A stretch of DNA of 64,000 nt, from NCBI RefSeq assembly GCF_021608185.1, contig NZ_JAKIHN010000005.1, forward strand, positions 186,001-250,000. Reading direction: 5' to 3'. Shown here in pieces: positions 43,749 through 51,870 of the stretch. This stretch comes from Flavobacterium anseongense (GTDB lineage: Bacteria; Bacteroidota; Bacteroidia; Flavobacteriales; Flavobacteriaceae). The position numbers and the translations under genes are program-made. The notes beneath the pieces were generated by a model that was not told the origin of the DNA, did not search any database, and was given only the letters and a program-made list of their open reading frames with translations. The number at the start of each line of letters is the position of its first letter. Position 1 is the stretch's first letter.

Positions 43749-44891
43749 TTATCTGAAGGCTTGTTCGATATCAGCTAATAAGTCATCAATATCTTCAACG
43801 CCTGTACTTAATCGAACTAAATCATCTGTGATTCCAATTTCTTTTCGTTTGTCTTCCGGAATCGAAGCGTGTGTCATCAAAGCCGGATGATTTGCCAAAC
43901 TCTCAACGCCACCAAGCGATTCGGCAAGAGTAAATACTTTTAGTTTTTCGAGAAATGCAACAGCATCTTCTTTTTTACCTGATTTGAAAGTGAATGAAAC
44001 CATTCCACCAAAACCACTCATTTGTTTTTTGGCAATATCATGAAACGGATGATTAGGCAATCCCGGATAATAAACCGTTTCCACTTCGGGATGATTGCTT
44101 AAAAAAGCGGCTACTTTTTCACCATTTTCGCAATGTCTTTGAACACGTAAATGCAATGTTTTGATGCCGCGCAAAACAAGGAAACTATCCATTGGTCCGA
44201 GTGTTGCTCCAGTCGCGAATTGTTTGAAATGCAATTCATCACCCAACTCTTTATCTTTTATAATCAAAGCTCCGGCAATCACATCAGAATGTCCGCCAAG
44301 ATATTTGGTAGCCGAATGCATTACAATATCAGCACCTAAATCCAAAGGTTTTTGTAAATAAGGTGTGGCAAATGTATTGTCAACAGCAAAAAGAATATTT
44401 TTTGCTTTAGTGATTTTTGCAATTTCCTGAATATCGGCCAATTTCATCAACGGATTGGTTGGCGTTTCTACCCAAACCAACTTCGTGTTTTCATTGATTA
44501 AAGATTGGAATTTCGCCATATCATTCATATCCACAAAGTGGAATTTGAGTCCACTGTCTTTGTAAATGCGCGTAAACATTCTATAAGTTCCACCATATAA
44601 ATCATCCATCGCGATGATTTCATCACCAGCTTTGAACAATCTTAATAAACAATCGGTTGCTGCCAATCCAGATGAGAATGCTAAACCACGAGCACCGTTT
44701 TCTATCGAAGCCAAAGCATCTTCTAATGCTTGTCGCGTTGGGTTTGCAGCTCTTGAATATTCGTAATCACCAACAGGTTTTCCCGGTGAAGTCTGAGCGT
44801 ATGTTGAGGTTTGAAATACCGGCGGCATTACAGCTCCGGTAACTTCTTCATGGTGTTGTCCACCATGTATGACTTTGGTATTAAATTTCAT
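43749..44891 (-). CDS. metB: Cystathionine gamma-synthase / trans-sulfuration PLP enzyme
   Basis: A 380-residue PLP enzyme of the Cys/Met metabolism family. The PLP lysine is K196 in HSATKYLGGHSD, preceded by DNTFATPYLQKPLDLG; the N-terminal GGQHHEEVTGAVMPP and YEYSRAANPTR segments are typical. It could be cystathionine gamma-synthase (MetB) or a gamma-lyase; the sequence does not separate them. ATG 44891 is preferred to an upstream start that would add 13 residues before the conserved MKFNTKVIHGG. A -7 box lies upstream. Confidence 0.88.
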   Translation of the reverse strand: MKFNTKVIHGGQHHEEVTGAVMPPVFQTSTYAQTSPGKPVGDYEYSRAANPTRQALEDALASIENGARGLAFSSGLAATDCLLRLFKAGDEIIAMDDLYGGTYRMFTRIYKDSGLKFHFVDMNDMAKFQSLINENTKLVWVETPTNPLMKLADIQEIAKITKAKNILFAVDNTFATPYLQKPLDLGADIVMHSATKYLGGHSDVIAGALIIKDKELGDELHFKQFATGATLGPMDSFLVLRGIKTLHLRVQRHCENGEKVAAFLSNHPEVETVYYPGLPNHPFHDIAKKQMSGFGGMVSFTFKSGKKEDAVAFLEKLKVFTLAESLGGVESLANHPALMTHASIPEDKRKEIGITDDLVRLSTGVEDIDDLLADIEQAFR

Positions 44892-44927
44892 TTGAATAAA
44901 AATATTTTGTTTTTTTAAGTAGAGGCA

Positions 44928-44935
44928 CAAAGGTA
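44928..44935 (-). promoter_or_regulatory. -7 box of metB
   Basis: The minus strand reads TACCTTTG, a perfect TANNTTTG match, 36 nt before the ATG at 44891. It lies beyond the start of the longer frame (44930), which argues for the shorter protein. Confidence 0.6.
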
Positions 44936-44950
44936 ATTTTTTGTTTTTTA

Positions 44951-45025
44951 ATAGCCCGGATAGAAATGAAAATCCTTTTTACCCAAGGTAAAAAGATTGT
45001 AATGGATAGCCGGAAAATGCTCCTA
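44951..45025 (+). ncRNA. Structured RNA-like element, copy 2 (Flavo-1-like?)
   Basis: The element starts AUAGCCCGGAUAGAAAUG, continues to the hairpin CTTTTTACC/GGTAAAAAG (44975-44995, loop CAA), then AUUGUAAUGGAUAGCCGGAA and ends in GCUCCUA over the dinB stop codon. CCGG (44956-44959) can pair with CCGG (45010-45013). Compared with copy 1 one pair changes from G-C to C-G, a compensatory change. Strand of action is not certain: on the other strand it would be the 3' tail of dinB. Confidence 0.5.
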
Positions 45026-45478
45026 AATAAATTTTCGGATATTCATCATGAAGCCCATGTGTAAAGCTTCGTGATAATTATTAAAATTCATAGCTTCCAT
45101 GGTCGATGCCAAATGAAATCCGGTGCCGGTTGTATATTCATTATAAGTAACAAATTTGCCGTTGGCATAATCTTCTTTTGTCTTTTCGATAAGTGAAAAA
45201 AGAAGCACTTTTAGTTCGTCAATTTCAGCTTGTGTAGTTTTTCCGGTTGGTTTGGAACCATTTTTATACGTATTGTTCATTTCGTCAGAAATATAAGTTG
45301 GTAATCCTGAAAGACGATATACCAAACCTTGTTGTGCGACGATTATATGGCCTAAATTCCAAGCCAGATTGTTACTAAAACCTTCCGGAATTTTGTTCAA
45401 TTGATCTAATGAATAGCTTTCGATTAGCTTGAGATAATGTTTTCTGTTGGTTTCCCAAATTTTGAATGTTGCATCCAT
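45023..45478 (-). CDS. DinB family protein
   Basis: A 151-residue four-helix protein with the DinB/YfiT-like pattern: NNLAWNLGHIIVAQQGLVYRLSG (about 35-57) with the first metal histidine, and YHEALHMGFMMNIRKF at the end with further histidines. Family members bind a metal and some act as thiol-dependent transferases; function here is unknown. ATG 45478 is chosen since the upstream TTG frame adds non-conserved residues. The stop codon is part of the RNA-like element. Confidence 0.85.
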   Translation of the reverse strand: MDATFKIWETNRKHYLKLIESYSLDQLNKIPEGFSNNLAWNLGHIIVAQQGLVYRLSGLPTYISDEMNNTYKNGSKPTGKTTQAEIDELKVLLFSLIEKTKEDYANGKFVTYNEYTTGTGFHLASTMEAMNFNNYHEALHMGFMMNIRKFI

Positions 45479-45521
45479 AATTTTTTTGATAAAATTACTA
45501 ATTTGGAAACGGATAACCATG

Positions 45522-45529
45522 TATTTTTG
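45522..45529 (+). promoter_or_regulatory. -7 box of arsC-like gene
   Basis: TATTTTTG is a perfect TANNTTTG match 23 nt before the ATG, with TTG at 45503-45505 sixteen nt upstream. Confidence 0.6.
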
Positions 45530-45552
45530 CGATACATTTTAATTCTTCTCCC

Positions 45553-45906
45553 ATGCGAAAAATATATCATCTGAAAACCTGTAGTACATGTCAACGCATT
45601 TTAAAATCATTACCAAAAATAGAAACCTTCCAACTACAGGACATTAAAGCAGAGCCGATGACTGTAAAACAACTGGAAGAAATGCAAAAATTGGCCGGAA
45701 GTTATGAAGCGCTTTTCAGCAAAAGAGCCACGCTGTACAAGGAAATGGGATTGAAAGACGAGCAGCTTTCCGAAGCTGATTTTAGACGTTACATTTTGGA
45801 ACACTACACTTTTTTATCGCGACCGGTGATTATTGCCGATGACAAAATATTTGTGGGCAACAGCCCAAAAGTGGTACAACAGGCAATCGAGTATTTATCC
45901 AAATGA
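45553..45906 (+). CDS. ArsC/Spx family thioredoxin-fold protein
   Basis: A 117-residue protein of the arsenate reductase/Spx superfamily. The N-terminal KTCSTCQRILKSL has cysteines C10 and C13, and the SRPVIIADDKIFVGNSP region near residue 87-103 matches the cis-proline arginine motif RP of ArsC-like proteins. True arsenate reduction is not proven; many homologues are redox regulators or unknown. Its stop overlaps the EamA start by 4 nt. Confidence 0.85.
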   Translation: MRKIYHLKTCSTCQRILKSLPKIETFQLQDIKAEPMTVKQLEEMQKLAGSYEALFSKRATLYKEMGLKDEQLSEADFRRYILEHYTFLSRPVIIADDKIFVGNSPKVVQQAIEYLSK

Positions 45907-46796
45907 GTAAGCGTTCCTGGGCTTTAATTGCCGCATTATTGGTTTCACTAATTTACGGTGTTTCGTTTACGATTGCCAAAGATGTAATGCCAACCTACGT
46001 TAAACCATACGGGTTTATTATACTTCGTGTTTTAGGAGCGACAATTTTGTTTTGGGCAATTACTTTCCTTGGTCCAAAAGAGAAAATACAACTTCAGGAT
46101 TTTCCACGAATAATTGCTGCAGCTTTTTTTGGTGTGGGTTTAAATATGCTGACTTTCTTCAAGGGATTGAATTATACATCACCAATTTCGGCAGCGGTAA
46201 TTATGGTTACAACACCAATAATTGTCTTAATTCTTTCGGCGATTATTATGAAAGAAAAAGTAAAACTCCGAAAGATTATTGGAATTTTGCTCGGACTTTT
46301 CGGCACCGGATTTTTAATTCTGTATGGAAAATCAATTGGCAATGCAACCAATGCTTCGCTTGGAAATTTACTGGTTTTTATCAATGCGGCTTCCTATGCT
46401 TTTTATTTGATAGTAGTCAAAAAACTGATGGATAAATACAATGCGTTTACATTTGTAAAATGGGTTTACACCTTTGGTCTGTTGATGGTTTTGCCTTTTG
46501 GTTGGTGCGAATATAAGGAAATTCAATGGGCAACTATTCCAACAACGATTCTTTGGGAAATAGGTTTTGTAGTTGTCTTTACAACATTCTTCACTTACTT
46601 GTTTAATTTGGTTTCGATGCGCGAATTGAAACCAACAACGGTTGCTGTTTTTATTTATTTACAACCGCTTTTTGCGACTATTTTTGCTATCGGTTTAGGA
46701 AAAGATGAGTTGACATTAGTTAAAATAGTCTCGGCAGTTTTGATATTTATCGGCGTTTATCTGGTAACGCAAAAAGGCAAGTCACAGCCTCAGTAA
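45903..46796 (+). CDS. EamA/DMT-type transporter
   Basis: A 297-residue membrane protein with about ten transmembrane helices in two EamA repeats. Such proteins export amino acids, nucleotide sugars or other metabolites; substrate unknown. It overlaps the arsC-like gene by 4 nt, so both form an operon. The last codons (SQPQ and stop) lie within the short-word repeat that follows. Confidence 0.88.
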   Translation: MSKRSWALIAALLVSLIYGVSFTIAKDVMPTYVKPYGFIILRVLGATILFWAITFLGPKEKIQLQDFPRIIAAAFFGVGLNMLTFFKGLNYTSPISAAVIMVTTPIIVLILSAIIMKEKVKLRKIIGILLGLFGTGFLILYGKSIGNATNASLGNLLVFINAASYAFYLIVVKKLMDKYNAFTFVKWVYTFGLLMVLPFGWCEYKEIQWATIPTTILWEIGFVVVFTTFFTYLFNLVSMRELKPTTVAVFIYLQPLFATIFAIGLGKDELTLVKIVSAVLIFIGVYLVTQKGKSQPQ

Positions 46797-46839
46797 ACAG
46801 TCTCAGATAAAACTGAAAACTGCGACTGCGACTGCAAAC
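46783..46839. repeat. Hexad-word palindrome between EamA gene and yicC
   Basis: The left arm (CAGCCT, CAGTAAACAGTCTCAG) overlaps the last codons of the EamA gene. The right arm is ACTGCG, ACTGCG, ACTGCA (46819-46836). The reverse complement of the right arm agrees at 20 of 22 positions with the left arm of the element at 41711, so the two are relatives. It ends 8 nt before the yicC -7 box. Confidence 0.8.
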
Positions 46840-46846
46840 TTTTAAT

Positions 46847-46854
46847 TATATTTG
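46847..46854 (+). promoter_or_regulatory. -7 box of yicC-gmk
   Basis: TATATTTG is a perfect TANNTTTG match 20 nt before the yicC ATG. The hexad repeat occupies the region where a -33 TTG would be expected. Confidence 0.7.
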
Positions 46855-46874
46855 AAGTCTATTAAAATACACCA

Positions 46875-47735
46875 ATGATACAATCAATGACTGGTTTTGG
46901 GAAAGCAACTTTGCAATTACCGACCAAAAAAATTACCGTAGAAATCAAATCGCTAAACTCCAAAGGTTTAGATTTAAATACTAGAATGCCTTCTGTTTTC
47001 CGTGAAATGGAATTGGGTTTACGCAACCAGCTTTCGTCTCGATTAGAACGCGGGAAAATAGATTTCTCCTTGTATGTTGAAATAACCGGCGAAGAAACGT
47101 CGTCAAAAATTAACGTGCCAATTGTCAGAGGTTATATCAACCAAATGAAAGCGGTAATTCCGAATGCAGATGAAACCGAATTGATGAAAATGGCAGTGAG
47201 AATGCCCGATGCCTTAAAAACAGAACGTGACGAAATAGATGAAGACGATTGGAAAAAAATCCAAACCGTAATTGACGAAGCGCTCGAAAATATTACACAA
47301 TTCAGAAAAGATGAAGGCGTTTCACTGGAAAAAGAATTTCTGCACCGCATTGCCAACATAATGACGTTGATGAACAATGCAGTTTCGTATGATGCCGAAA
47401 GAGTAGAAACGGTAAAAACCCGTTTACGTACAGCACTTGACGAATTAAAAGAAAACGTAGACGAAAATCGTTTCGAACAGGAACTGATTTTTTATCTGGA
47501 AAAATATGATATCACCGAAGAAAAAGTAAGGTTAGAAAACCACTTAAATTATTTCATCGAAACCATAGCAGGAACAGAAGCCAACGGAAGAAAACTGGGT
47601 TTCATCACTCAGGAAATGGGAAGAGAAATCAATACTATGGGTTCAAAATCTAATCACACCGAAATGCAGAAACTCGTTGTAATGATGAAAGACGAGTTGG
47701 AGAAAATTAAAGAACAGGTGCTTAATGTTTTATAA
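46875..47735 (+). CDS. yicC: YicC family endoribonuclease-like protein
   Basis: A 286-residue protein of the YicC family. The N-terminal IQSMTGFGKATLQLPTKKITVEIKSLNSKGLDL is the diagnostic YicC_N start, and the C-terminal DUF1732 part (about 200-286) contains EGRE-type NGRKLGFITQEMGREINTMGSKSN. YicC proteins are hexameric RNases in E. coli and B. subtilis. It lies 17 nt upstream of gmk, a widespread arrangement. Confidence 0.94.
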   Translation: MIQSMTGFGKATLQLPTKKITVEIKSLNSKGLDLNTRMPSVFREMELGLRNQLSSRLERGKIDFSLYVEITGEETSSKINVPIVRGYINQMKAVIPNADETELMKMAVRMPDALKTERDEIDEDDWKKIQTVIDEALENITQFRKDEGVSLEKEFLHRIANIMTLMNNAVSYDAERVETVKTRLRTALDELKENVDENRFEQELIFYLEKYDITEEKVRLENHLNYFIETIAGTEANGRKLGFITQEMGREINTMGSKSNHTEMQKLVVMMKDELEKIKEQVLNVL

Positions 47736-47752
47736 GTAATCACTAGAAAAAA

Positions 47753-48322
47753 ATGAACAACGGAAAATTATTAGTATTCTCAGCACCATCAGGATCCGGA
47801 AAAACCACTATAGTAAGACATTTATTAGCACAACCCGAACTGAATCTTGAGTTTTCTATTTCAGCGGCAACACGTGAACGACGAGGTGAAGAAGTAAACG
47901 GAAAAGATTATTATTTCATGTCGATTACCGATTTCAAAAAGCACATCAAAGCGGATGATTTTATTGAATGGGAAGAAGTATATCGCGATAACTTTTACGG
48001 AACGTTAAAAAGCGAAGTGGAACGCATTTGGGCCAAAGGCAAAAACGTAATTTTTGATATTGATGTCTCCGGCGGATTGCGAATTAAATCAAAATTTCCA
48101 CAGGAAACTTTAGCCGTTTTTGTAAAACCACCAAGTGTTGATGAACTAAAAAGGCGCTTAAAAGAACGCTCTACCGAAAGCGAAGATAAAATCAATATGC
48201 GTATTGCAAAAGCTCATGTAGAATTGGCAACAGCACCACAGTTTGATAAGATTATCAAGAATTACGATTTGGATATTGCTAAAAAGGAAGCTTACGAATT
48301 GGTGAAAGAATTTATAAAATAA
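47753..48322 (+). CDS. gmk: Guanylate kinase
   Basis: A 189-residue enzyme that phosphorylates GMP to GDP. The P-loop is APSGSGKTT (11-19); the GMP-binding region ATRERRGEEVNGKDYYF (about 39-56) is complete, and RLKERSTES is the lid region. It follows yicC and precedes nadD after a short-word repeat that begins at the stop codon. Confidence 0.97.
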   Translation: MNNGKLLVFSAPSGSGKTTIVRHLLAQPELNLEFSISAATRERRGEEVNGKDYYFMSITDFKKHIKADDFIEWEEVYRDNFYGTLKSEVERIWAKGKNVIFDIDVSGGLRIKSKFPQETLAVFVKPPSVDELKRRLKERSTESEDKINMRIAKAHVELATAPQFDKIIKNYDLDIAKKEAYELVKEFIK

Positions 48323-48391
48323 GTTAAAAGGGATTAGGGAAAAGGGATAAGTAAAAATTCTTATGCCTTATGCCCTGTCTCTTATCCCTCA
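48322..48391. repeat. Heptad-word palindrome gmk-nadD (35-nt copy shared with 50703-50737)
   Basis: Left arm: AAGGGAT, TAGGGAA, AAGGGAT, AAGTAAA (48328-48355). Right arm: CTTATGC, CTTATGC, CCTGTCT, CTTATCC (48360-48387). Bases 48322-48356 are identical, in inverted orientation, to 50703-50737. AGGGATAAG and CTTATCCCT can pair. It fills the space between the gmk stop and the nadD start. Confidence 0.9.
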
Positions 48392-48394
48392 AAA

Positions 48395-48976
48395 ATGAAA
48401 ATAGGATTATACTTCGGAACATTCAACCCAATCCACATTGGGCACATGATTATTGCGAATCATATGGCTGAACATTCTGATTTGGATCAGATTTGGATGG
48501 TGGTGACGCCACATAATCCGCACAAACAAAAGACTACTTTGCTCGATGATTACCAGCGTTTGCACATGGTAACTTTGGCCACGGAAGATTTTACCAAAAT
48601 CAAACCTTCGGATATCGAATTTAAATTACCTCAGCCAAATTATACCGTAAATACGCTGGCGCATTTGGAAGAAAAATATCCAAAACATGAGTTTGCCTTA
48701 ATCATGGGCGAAGACAATCTGAATTCGCTTCACAAATGGAAAAACTACGAAGTGATCTTGGAAAATCATCACATTTATGTGTATCCAAGATTAAATTCGG
48801 GCGAGATTGATGAGCAGTTTGTAAACCACAATAAAATCCATCGCATTGGTGCTCCGGTTATTGAACTCTCATCTACATTTATTCGCCAAAGCATCAAAAA
48901 CAAAAAGAATGTAGCGCCAATGTTACCTCAAAAAGTTTGGGAATATATTGATAGTAGTGCGTTTTATAAGAAGTAG
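48395..48976 (+). CDS. nadD: Nicotinate-nucleotide adenylyltransferase
   Basis: A 193-residue NAD-synthesis enzyme that adenylates nicotinate mononucleotide. The nucleotidyltransferase motif GTFNPIHIGH (8-17) and the C-terminal SSTFIRQSIKNKK (ISST-type motif) are present. It begins 3 nt after the short-word palindrome. Confidence 0.95.
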   Translation: MKIGLYFGTFNPIHIGHMIIANHMAEHSDLDQIWMVVTPHNPHKQKTTLLDDYQRLHMVTLATEDFTKIKPSDIEFKLPQPNYTVNTLAHLEEKYPKHEFALIMGEDNLNSLHKWKNYEVILENHHIYVYPRLNSGEIDEQFVNHNKIHRIGAPVIELSSTFIRQSIKNKKNVAPMLPQKVWEYIDSSAFYKK

Positions 48977-49008
48977 TTTTTTTTCTGAAAATATCATTTT
49001 AAAATGAG

Positions 49009-49016
49009 TATTTTTG
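49009..49016 (+). promoter_or_regulatory. -7 box of gpsA
   Basis: TATTTTTG is a perfect TANNTTTG match 22 nt before the preferred gpsA start at 49039. Confidence 0.5.
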
Positions 49017-49038
49017 ATAGATATAAATGTTTATTTAC

Positions 49039-50034
49039 ATGAATAAATCTCCAAAATTTGCAGTAATCGGTGGCGGAAGTTGGGCTACCGCAATTGCAAA
49101 AATGTTATGTGTCAATCTCGACGAAATTGCCTGGTACATGCGAAATGAATCTGCAATTGACCACATAAAAACCCAAAAACACAATCCAAATTATTTAAGC
49201 TCGGTTGAGTTTGACATTAAAAAACTCAGACTAACTTCAGATATAAACGAAGCGGTAGCTTACGCAGATTATATCATTTTTGCTATTCCATCAGCGTTCT
49301 TAAATGCCGAGTTGGAAAAATTAACCGTGAGTTTGAAGGACAAAGTGATTTTCTCTGCCATCAAAGGAATTGTCCCTGAAACGTTTCTGATAGTCGGTGA
49401 ACATTTTAATAAAAAATATGATATTCCTTTTGAAAACATTGGTGTAATTACAGGACCATGCCATGCCGAGGAAGTTGCCTTGGAACGTCTTTCGTATTTG
49501 ACTATTGCTTGCGGCGATTCTGAAAAAGCTAAAGTTGTTGCTAATATTCTTTCAGGAAATTATATTAAAACCAAAATTTCAGACGACATCATTGGAACAG
49601 AATATGCTGCGATGCTAAAAAACATTTACGCTATTGCAGCCGGAATTGCACATGGTTTGGGTTATGGTGATAACTTTCAATCGGTGATAATGAGTAATTC
49701 CATTCGCGAGATGAAAAAATTCATCAAGAAAGTGCACAAGATGAAGCGAAACATAAATGATTCAGCTTATCTGGGCGATTTATTGGTTACGGGTTATTCA
49801 GTGTTTTCGAGAAACAGAATGTTCGGAAACATGATTGGGAAAGGCTACACCGTAAAATCGGCTATGATGGAAATGTCAATGGTTGCCGAAGGATATTATG
49901 CCGTAAAAAGTGCCTATAAACTAAACCAGGAATACAAAGCGAAAACGCCAATTATTGATGCCGTTTATGAAATTTTGTATGAAGGGAAAGAAGCCAAAAA
50001 AGTATTTAAAAAACTAACTGAAAAATTAGATTAG
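49039..50034 (+). CDS. gpsA: Glycerol-3-phosphate dehydrogenase [NAD(P)+]
   Basis: A 331-residue enzyme that reduces dihydroxyacetone phosphate to glycerol-3-phosphate for phospholipid synthesis. The Rossmann motif is VIGGGSWATA (9-18) and the catalytic lysine is in AAMLKNIYAIAAG (near 189). ATG 49039 is preferred to 49027, which only adds four residues. It is followed after 1 nt by a small membrane-protein gene. Confidence 0.95.
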   Translation: MNKSPKFAVIGGGSWATAIAKMLCVNLDEIAWYMRNESAIDHIKTQKHNPNYLSSVEFDIKKLRLTSDINEAVAYADYIIFAIPSAFLNAELEKLTVSLKDKVIFSAIKGIVPETFLIVGEHFNKKYDIPFENIGVITGPCHAEEVALERLSYLTIACGDSEKAKVVANILSGNYIKTKISDDIIGTEYAAMLKNIYAIAAGIAHGLGYGDNFQSVIMSNSIREMKKFIKKVHKMKRNINDSAYLGDLLVTGYSVFSRNRMFGNMIGKGYTVKSAMMEMSMVAEGYYAVKSAYKLNQEYKAKTPIIDAVYEILYEGKEAKKVFKKLTEKLD

Positions 50035-50035
50035 C

Positions 50036-50257
50036 ATGAACGAAAGATGGAAATACCAGCTCAAGATAGGAGGTCTTTGGGGCGTTTTAATGATAGTATT
50101 CTCAATACTTTTTACGCTAAAGGAAAAGCCTTTGGAGGTACAACTGTCCAGCCCTAATTTTTATATCCGTTCTTTGGTTTATCTTTTGGCCGGGACATTT
50201 ATTTTGGGTTATTTCAATTGGAAAGCAAAGAAAAAAGCGGAAGAAAATAAAAAATAA
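50036..50257 (+). CDS. Small two-helix membrane protein
   Basis: A 73-residue protein with two hydrophobic segments (about 11-29 and 46-64) and a Lys/Glu-rich cytoplasmic tail. It begins 1 nt after gpsA and is likely co-transcribed. It ends exactly where the convergent minus-strand gene ends (no gap). Unknown family and function. Confidence 0.65.
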   Translation: MNERWKYQLKIGGLWGVLMIVFSILFTLKEKPLEVQLSSPNFYIRSLVYLLAGTFILGYFNWKAKKKAEENKK

Positions 50258-50665
50258 TTACCTCACGATTACACCATCCACAAACAAAATCGGAACTTCT
50301 TCCACATAATCCGGAGTTATGGATTGTGCCCGGAAAGTGAATTTTTTATCATATAGCGTGCTTCCAATGAAGTAAGTTACCATAAACTCATTGTTCAGTT
50401 GCAGAACGCTTTGTTCAATCATTTCTATTTTTACAACCGATACTGCCGGAACCTTCATAAATGCATGACGCAGGAGCGACGTTTTTTTCATTTCACCATA
50501 CAATGTGCCAAAAGCTTTAGAAACGACCATTACGCTGTCTAAATCGAAGTCAGAATCGTTGATTAGATAAACATACCAAACCTTTTCCATAAAATCATCG
50601 CTCCATTCCTGAACGGCAGCAAGGAAAACGTTTTCAACTTGTGGTATTTCGATATCTTTTTTCAT
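50258..50665 (-). CDS. Conserved hypothetical protein downstream of pheS
   Basis: A 135-residue soluble protein, beta-rich with a hydrophobic core, without a signal peptide or known motif. It is downstream of pheS on the same strand across a short-word palindrome and may be co-transcribed with it. I recognise no family and know of no function. Confidence 0.65.
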   Translation of the reverse strand: MKKDIEIPQVENVFLAAVQEWSDDFMEKVWYVYLINDSDFDLDSVMVVSKAFGTLYGEMKKTSLLRHAFMKVPAVSVVKIEMIEQSVLQLNNEFMVTYFIGSTLYDKKFTFRAQSITPDYVEEVPILFVDGVIVR

Positions 50666-50667
50666 TT

Positions 50668-50738
50668 TAAGGAATAAGGGACTAGGGATAAGGCATAAGA
50701 GGTTTTACTTATCCCTTTTCCCTAATCCCTTTTAACTT
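50668..50738. repeat. Heptad-word palindrome pheS-downstream gene (inverted relative of 48322-48391)
   Basis: On the plus strand the words are AAGGAAT, AAGGGAC, TAGGGAT, AAGGCAT, AAGAGG, then ATCCCTT, TTCCCTA, ATCCCTT. Bases 50703-50737 are a perfect reverse complement of 48322-48356. As at nadD, the element spans stop codon to start codon of co-directional genes. Confidence 0.9.
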
Positions 50739-50741
50739 TTA

Positions 50742-51761
50742 TTATATACTCGACTTAAACTGCTCTAAGAAACGAACATCGTTTTCATAGAACATTCTGA
50801 TGTCGCCAATTTGGTACAACAGCATCGCGATACGCTCAATTCCCATTCCAAAGGCAAACCCATTGTATTCATCTGGATTGATGCCGCAGTTTTTCAAAAC
50901 GTTTGGATCAACCATTCCGCAGCCCATAATTTCTAGCCAACCGGTTCCTTTGGTAATACGGTAATCAGTTTCGGTTTTTAAACCCCAGTAAATATCAACC
51001 TCAGCACTTGGCTCGGTAAACGGAAAATAGCTTGGTCTCAAACGAATTTTGCTTTTACCAAACATTTCTTTAGTGAAATATAAAAGTGTTTGCTTTAAAT
51101 CGGCAAACGAAACATCTTTGTCAATATACAAACCTTCAACCTGGTGGAAAATACAATGCGAACGCGAGGAAACTGCTTCATTTCTGAAAACTCTTCCCGG
51201 TGAAATCGTACGGATTGGTGGTTTGTTGTTTTCCATATAACGCACCTGAACAGATGAAGTGTGTGTTCTCAACAGTACGTCAGGATTAGTTTGGATGAAA
51301 AAAGTATCCTGCATATCTCTAGCCGGATGGTATTCCGGTAAGTTCAAAGCGGTAAAATTATGCCAGTCGTCTTCAATTTCCGGACCTTCAGAAACATTGA
51401 ATCCGATGGTAGAGAAAATATCAATGATTTGATTTTTTACCAATGAAATAGGATGACGCGAACCAATTACAACAGGTTCAGCCGGACGCGATAAATCGCC
51501 ATAGAAGCCTTTTACTTCTTCTTTGCTTTCTAATTCTTCCTGTATGGCTTTTACCTTTTCTTCGGCAACAGTTTTCAACGTATTAATTACTTGCCCGAAG
51601 TCTTTTTTCTGGTCGTTTGGGATGTTTTTGAATTCGGTAAAAAGTTCTTTCAATAAGCCTTTACTTCCCAAATATTTGATACGGAAATGCTCTAAAGCTT
51701 CTTTGTTTTTGGTGTTGAAAGCTTTAGCTTCTTCAATATGTTCTTTAATCTTGTCTATCAT
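50742..51761 (-). CDS. pheS: Phenylalanine--tRNA ligase alpha subunit
   Basis: A 339-residue class II synthetase subunit. The N-terminal coiled coil ([21 protein letters not shown]) binds tRNA; the catalytic core carries motif 2 ([25 protein letters not shown], about 184-208) and motif 3 ([14 protein letters not shown]). ATG 51761 is preferred to the upstream frame start at 51782. pheT is not adjacent, as is common in Bacteroidota. Confidence 0.96.
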   Translation of the reverse strand: MIDKIKEHIEEAKAFNTKNKEALEHFRIKYLGSKGLLKELFTEFKNIPNDQKKDFGQVINTLKTVAEEKVKAIQEELESKEEVKGFYGDLSRPAEPVVIGSRHPISLVKNQIIDIFSTIGFNVSEGPEIEDDWHNFTALNLPEYHPARDMQDTFFIQTNPDVLLRTHTSSVQVRYMENNKPPIRTISPGRVFRNEAVSSRSHCIFHQVEGLYIDKDVSFADLKQTLLYFTKEMFGKSKIRLRPSYFPFTEPSAEVDIYWGLKTETDYRITKGTGWLEIMGCGMVDPNVLKNCGINPDEYNGFAFGMGIERIAMLLYQIGDIRMFYENDVRFLEQFKSSI

Positions 51762-51800
51762 CTTTCTTCGTTGAAGGTGCAAATTTAAGATTTTTTTACT

Positions 51801-51868
51801 GTTTATAAAGTTTATGAGGTTTATAAGTTTATATAATTATATAACCTCATAACCATAATAAACTTTTA
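51801..51868. repeat. AT-rich short-word palindrome upstream of pheS
   Basis: Left arm: GTTTATAAA, GTTTATGAG, GTTTATAA, GTTTATATAA (51801-51836). Right arm: TTATATAA, CCTCATAA, CCATAATAA, ACTTTTAA. Words are 8-9 bp and reverse-complement related. It lies between pheS and a small gene, both on the minus strand. Confidence 0.75.
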
Positions 51869-51870
51869 AC

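Noticed and set aside
44936..45022. SAM riboswitch upstream of metB
   Set aside because: The structured sequence lies upstream of the metB -7 box and reads well on the plus strand, so it is not in the metB leader; its layout also has a second copy at 37669-37779 unrelated to methionine genes.
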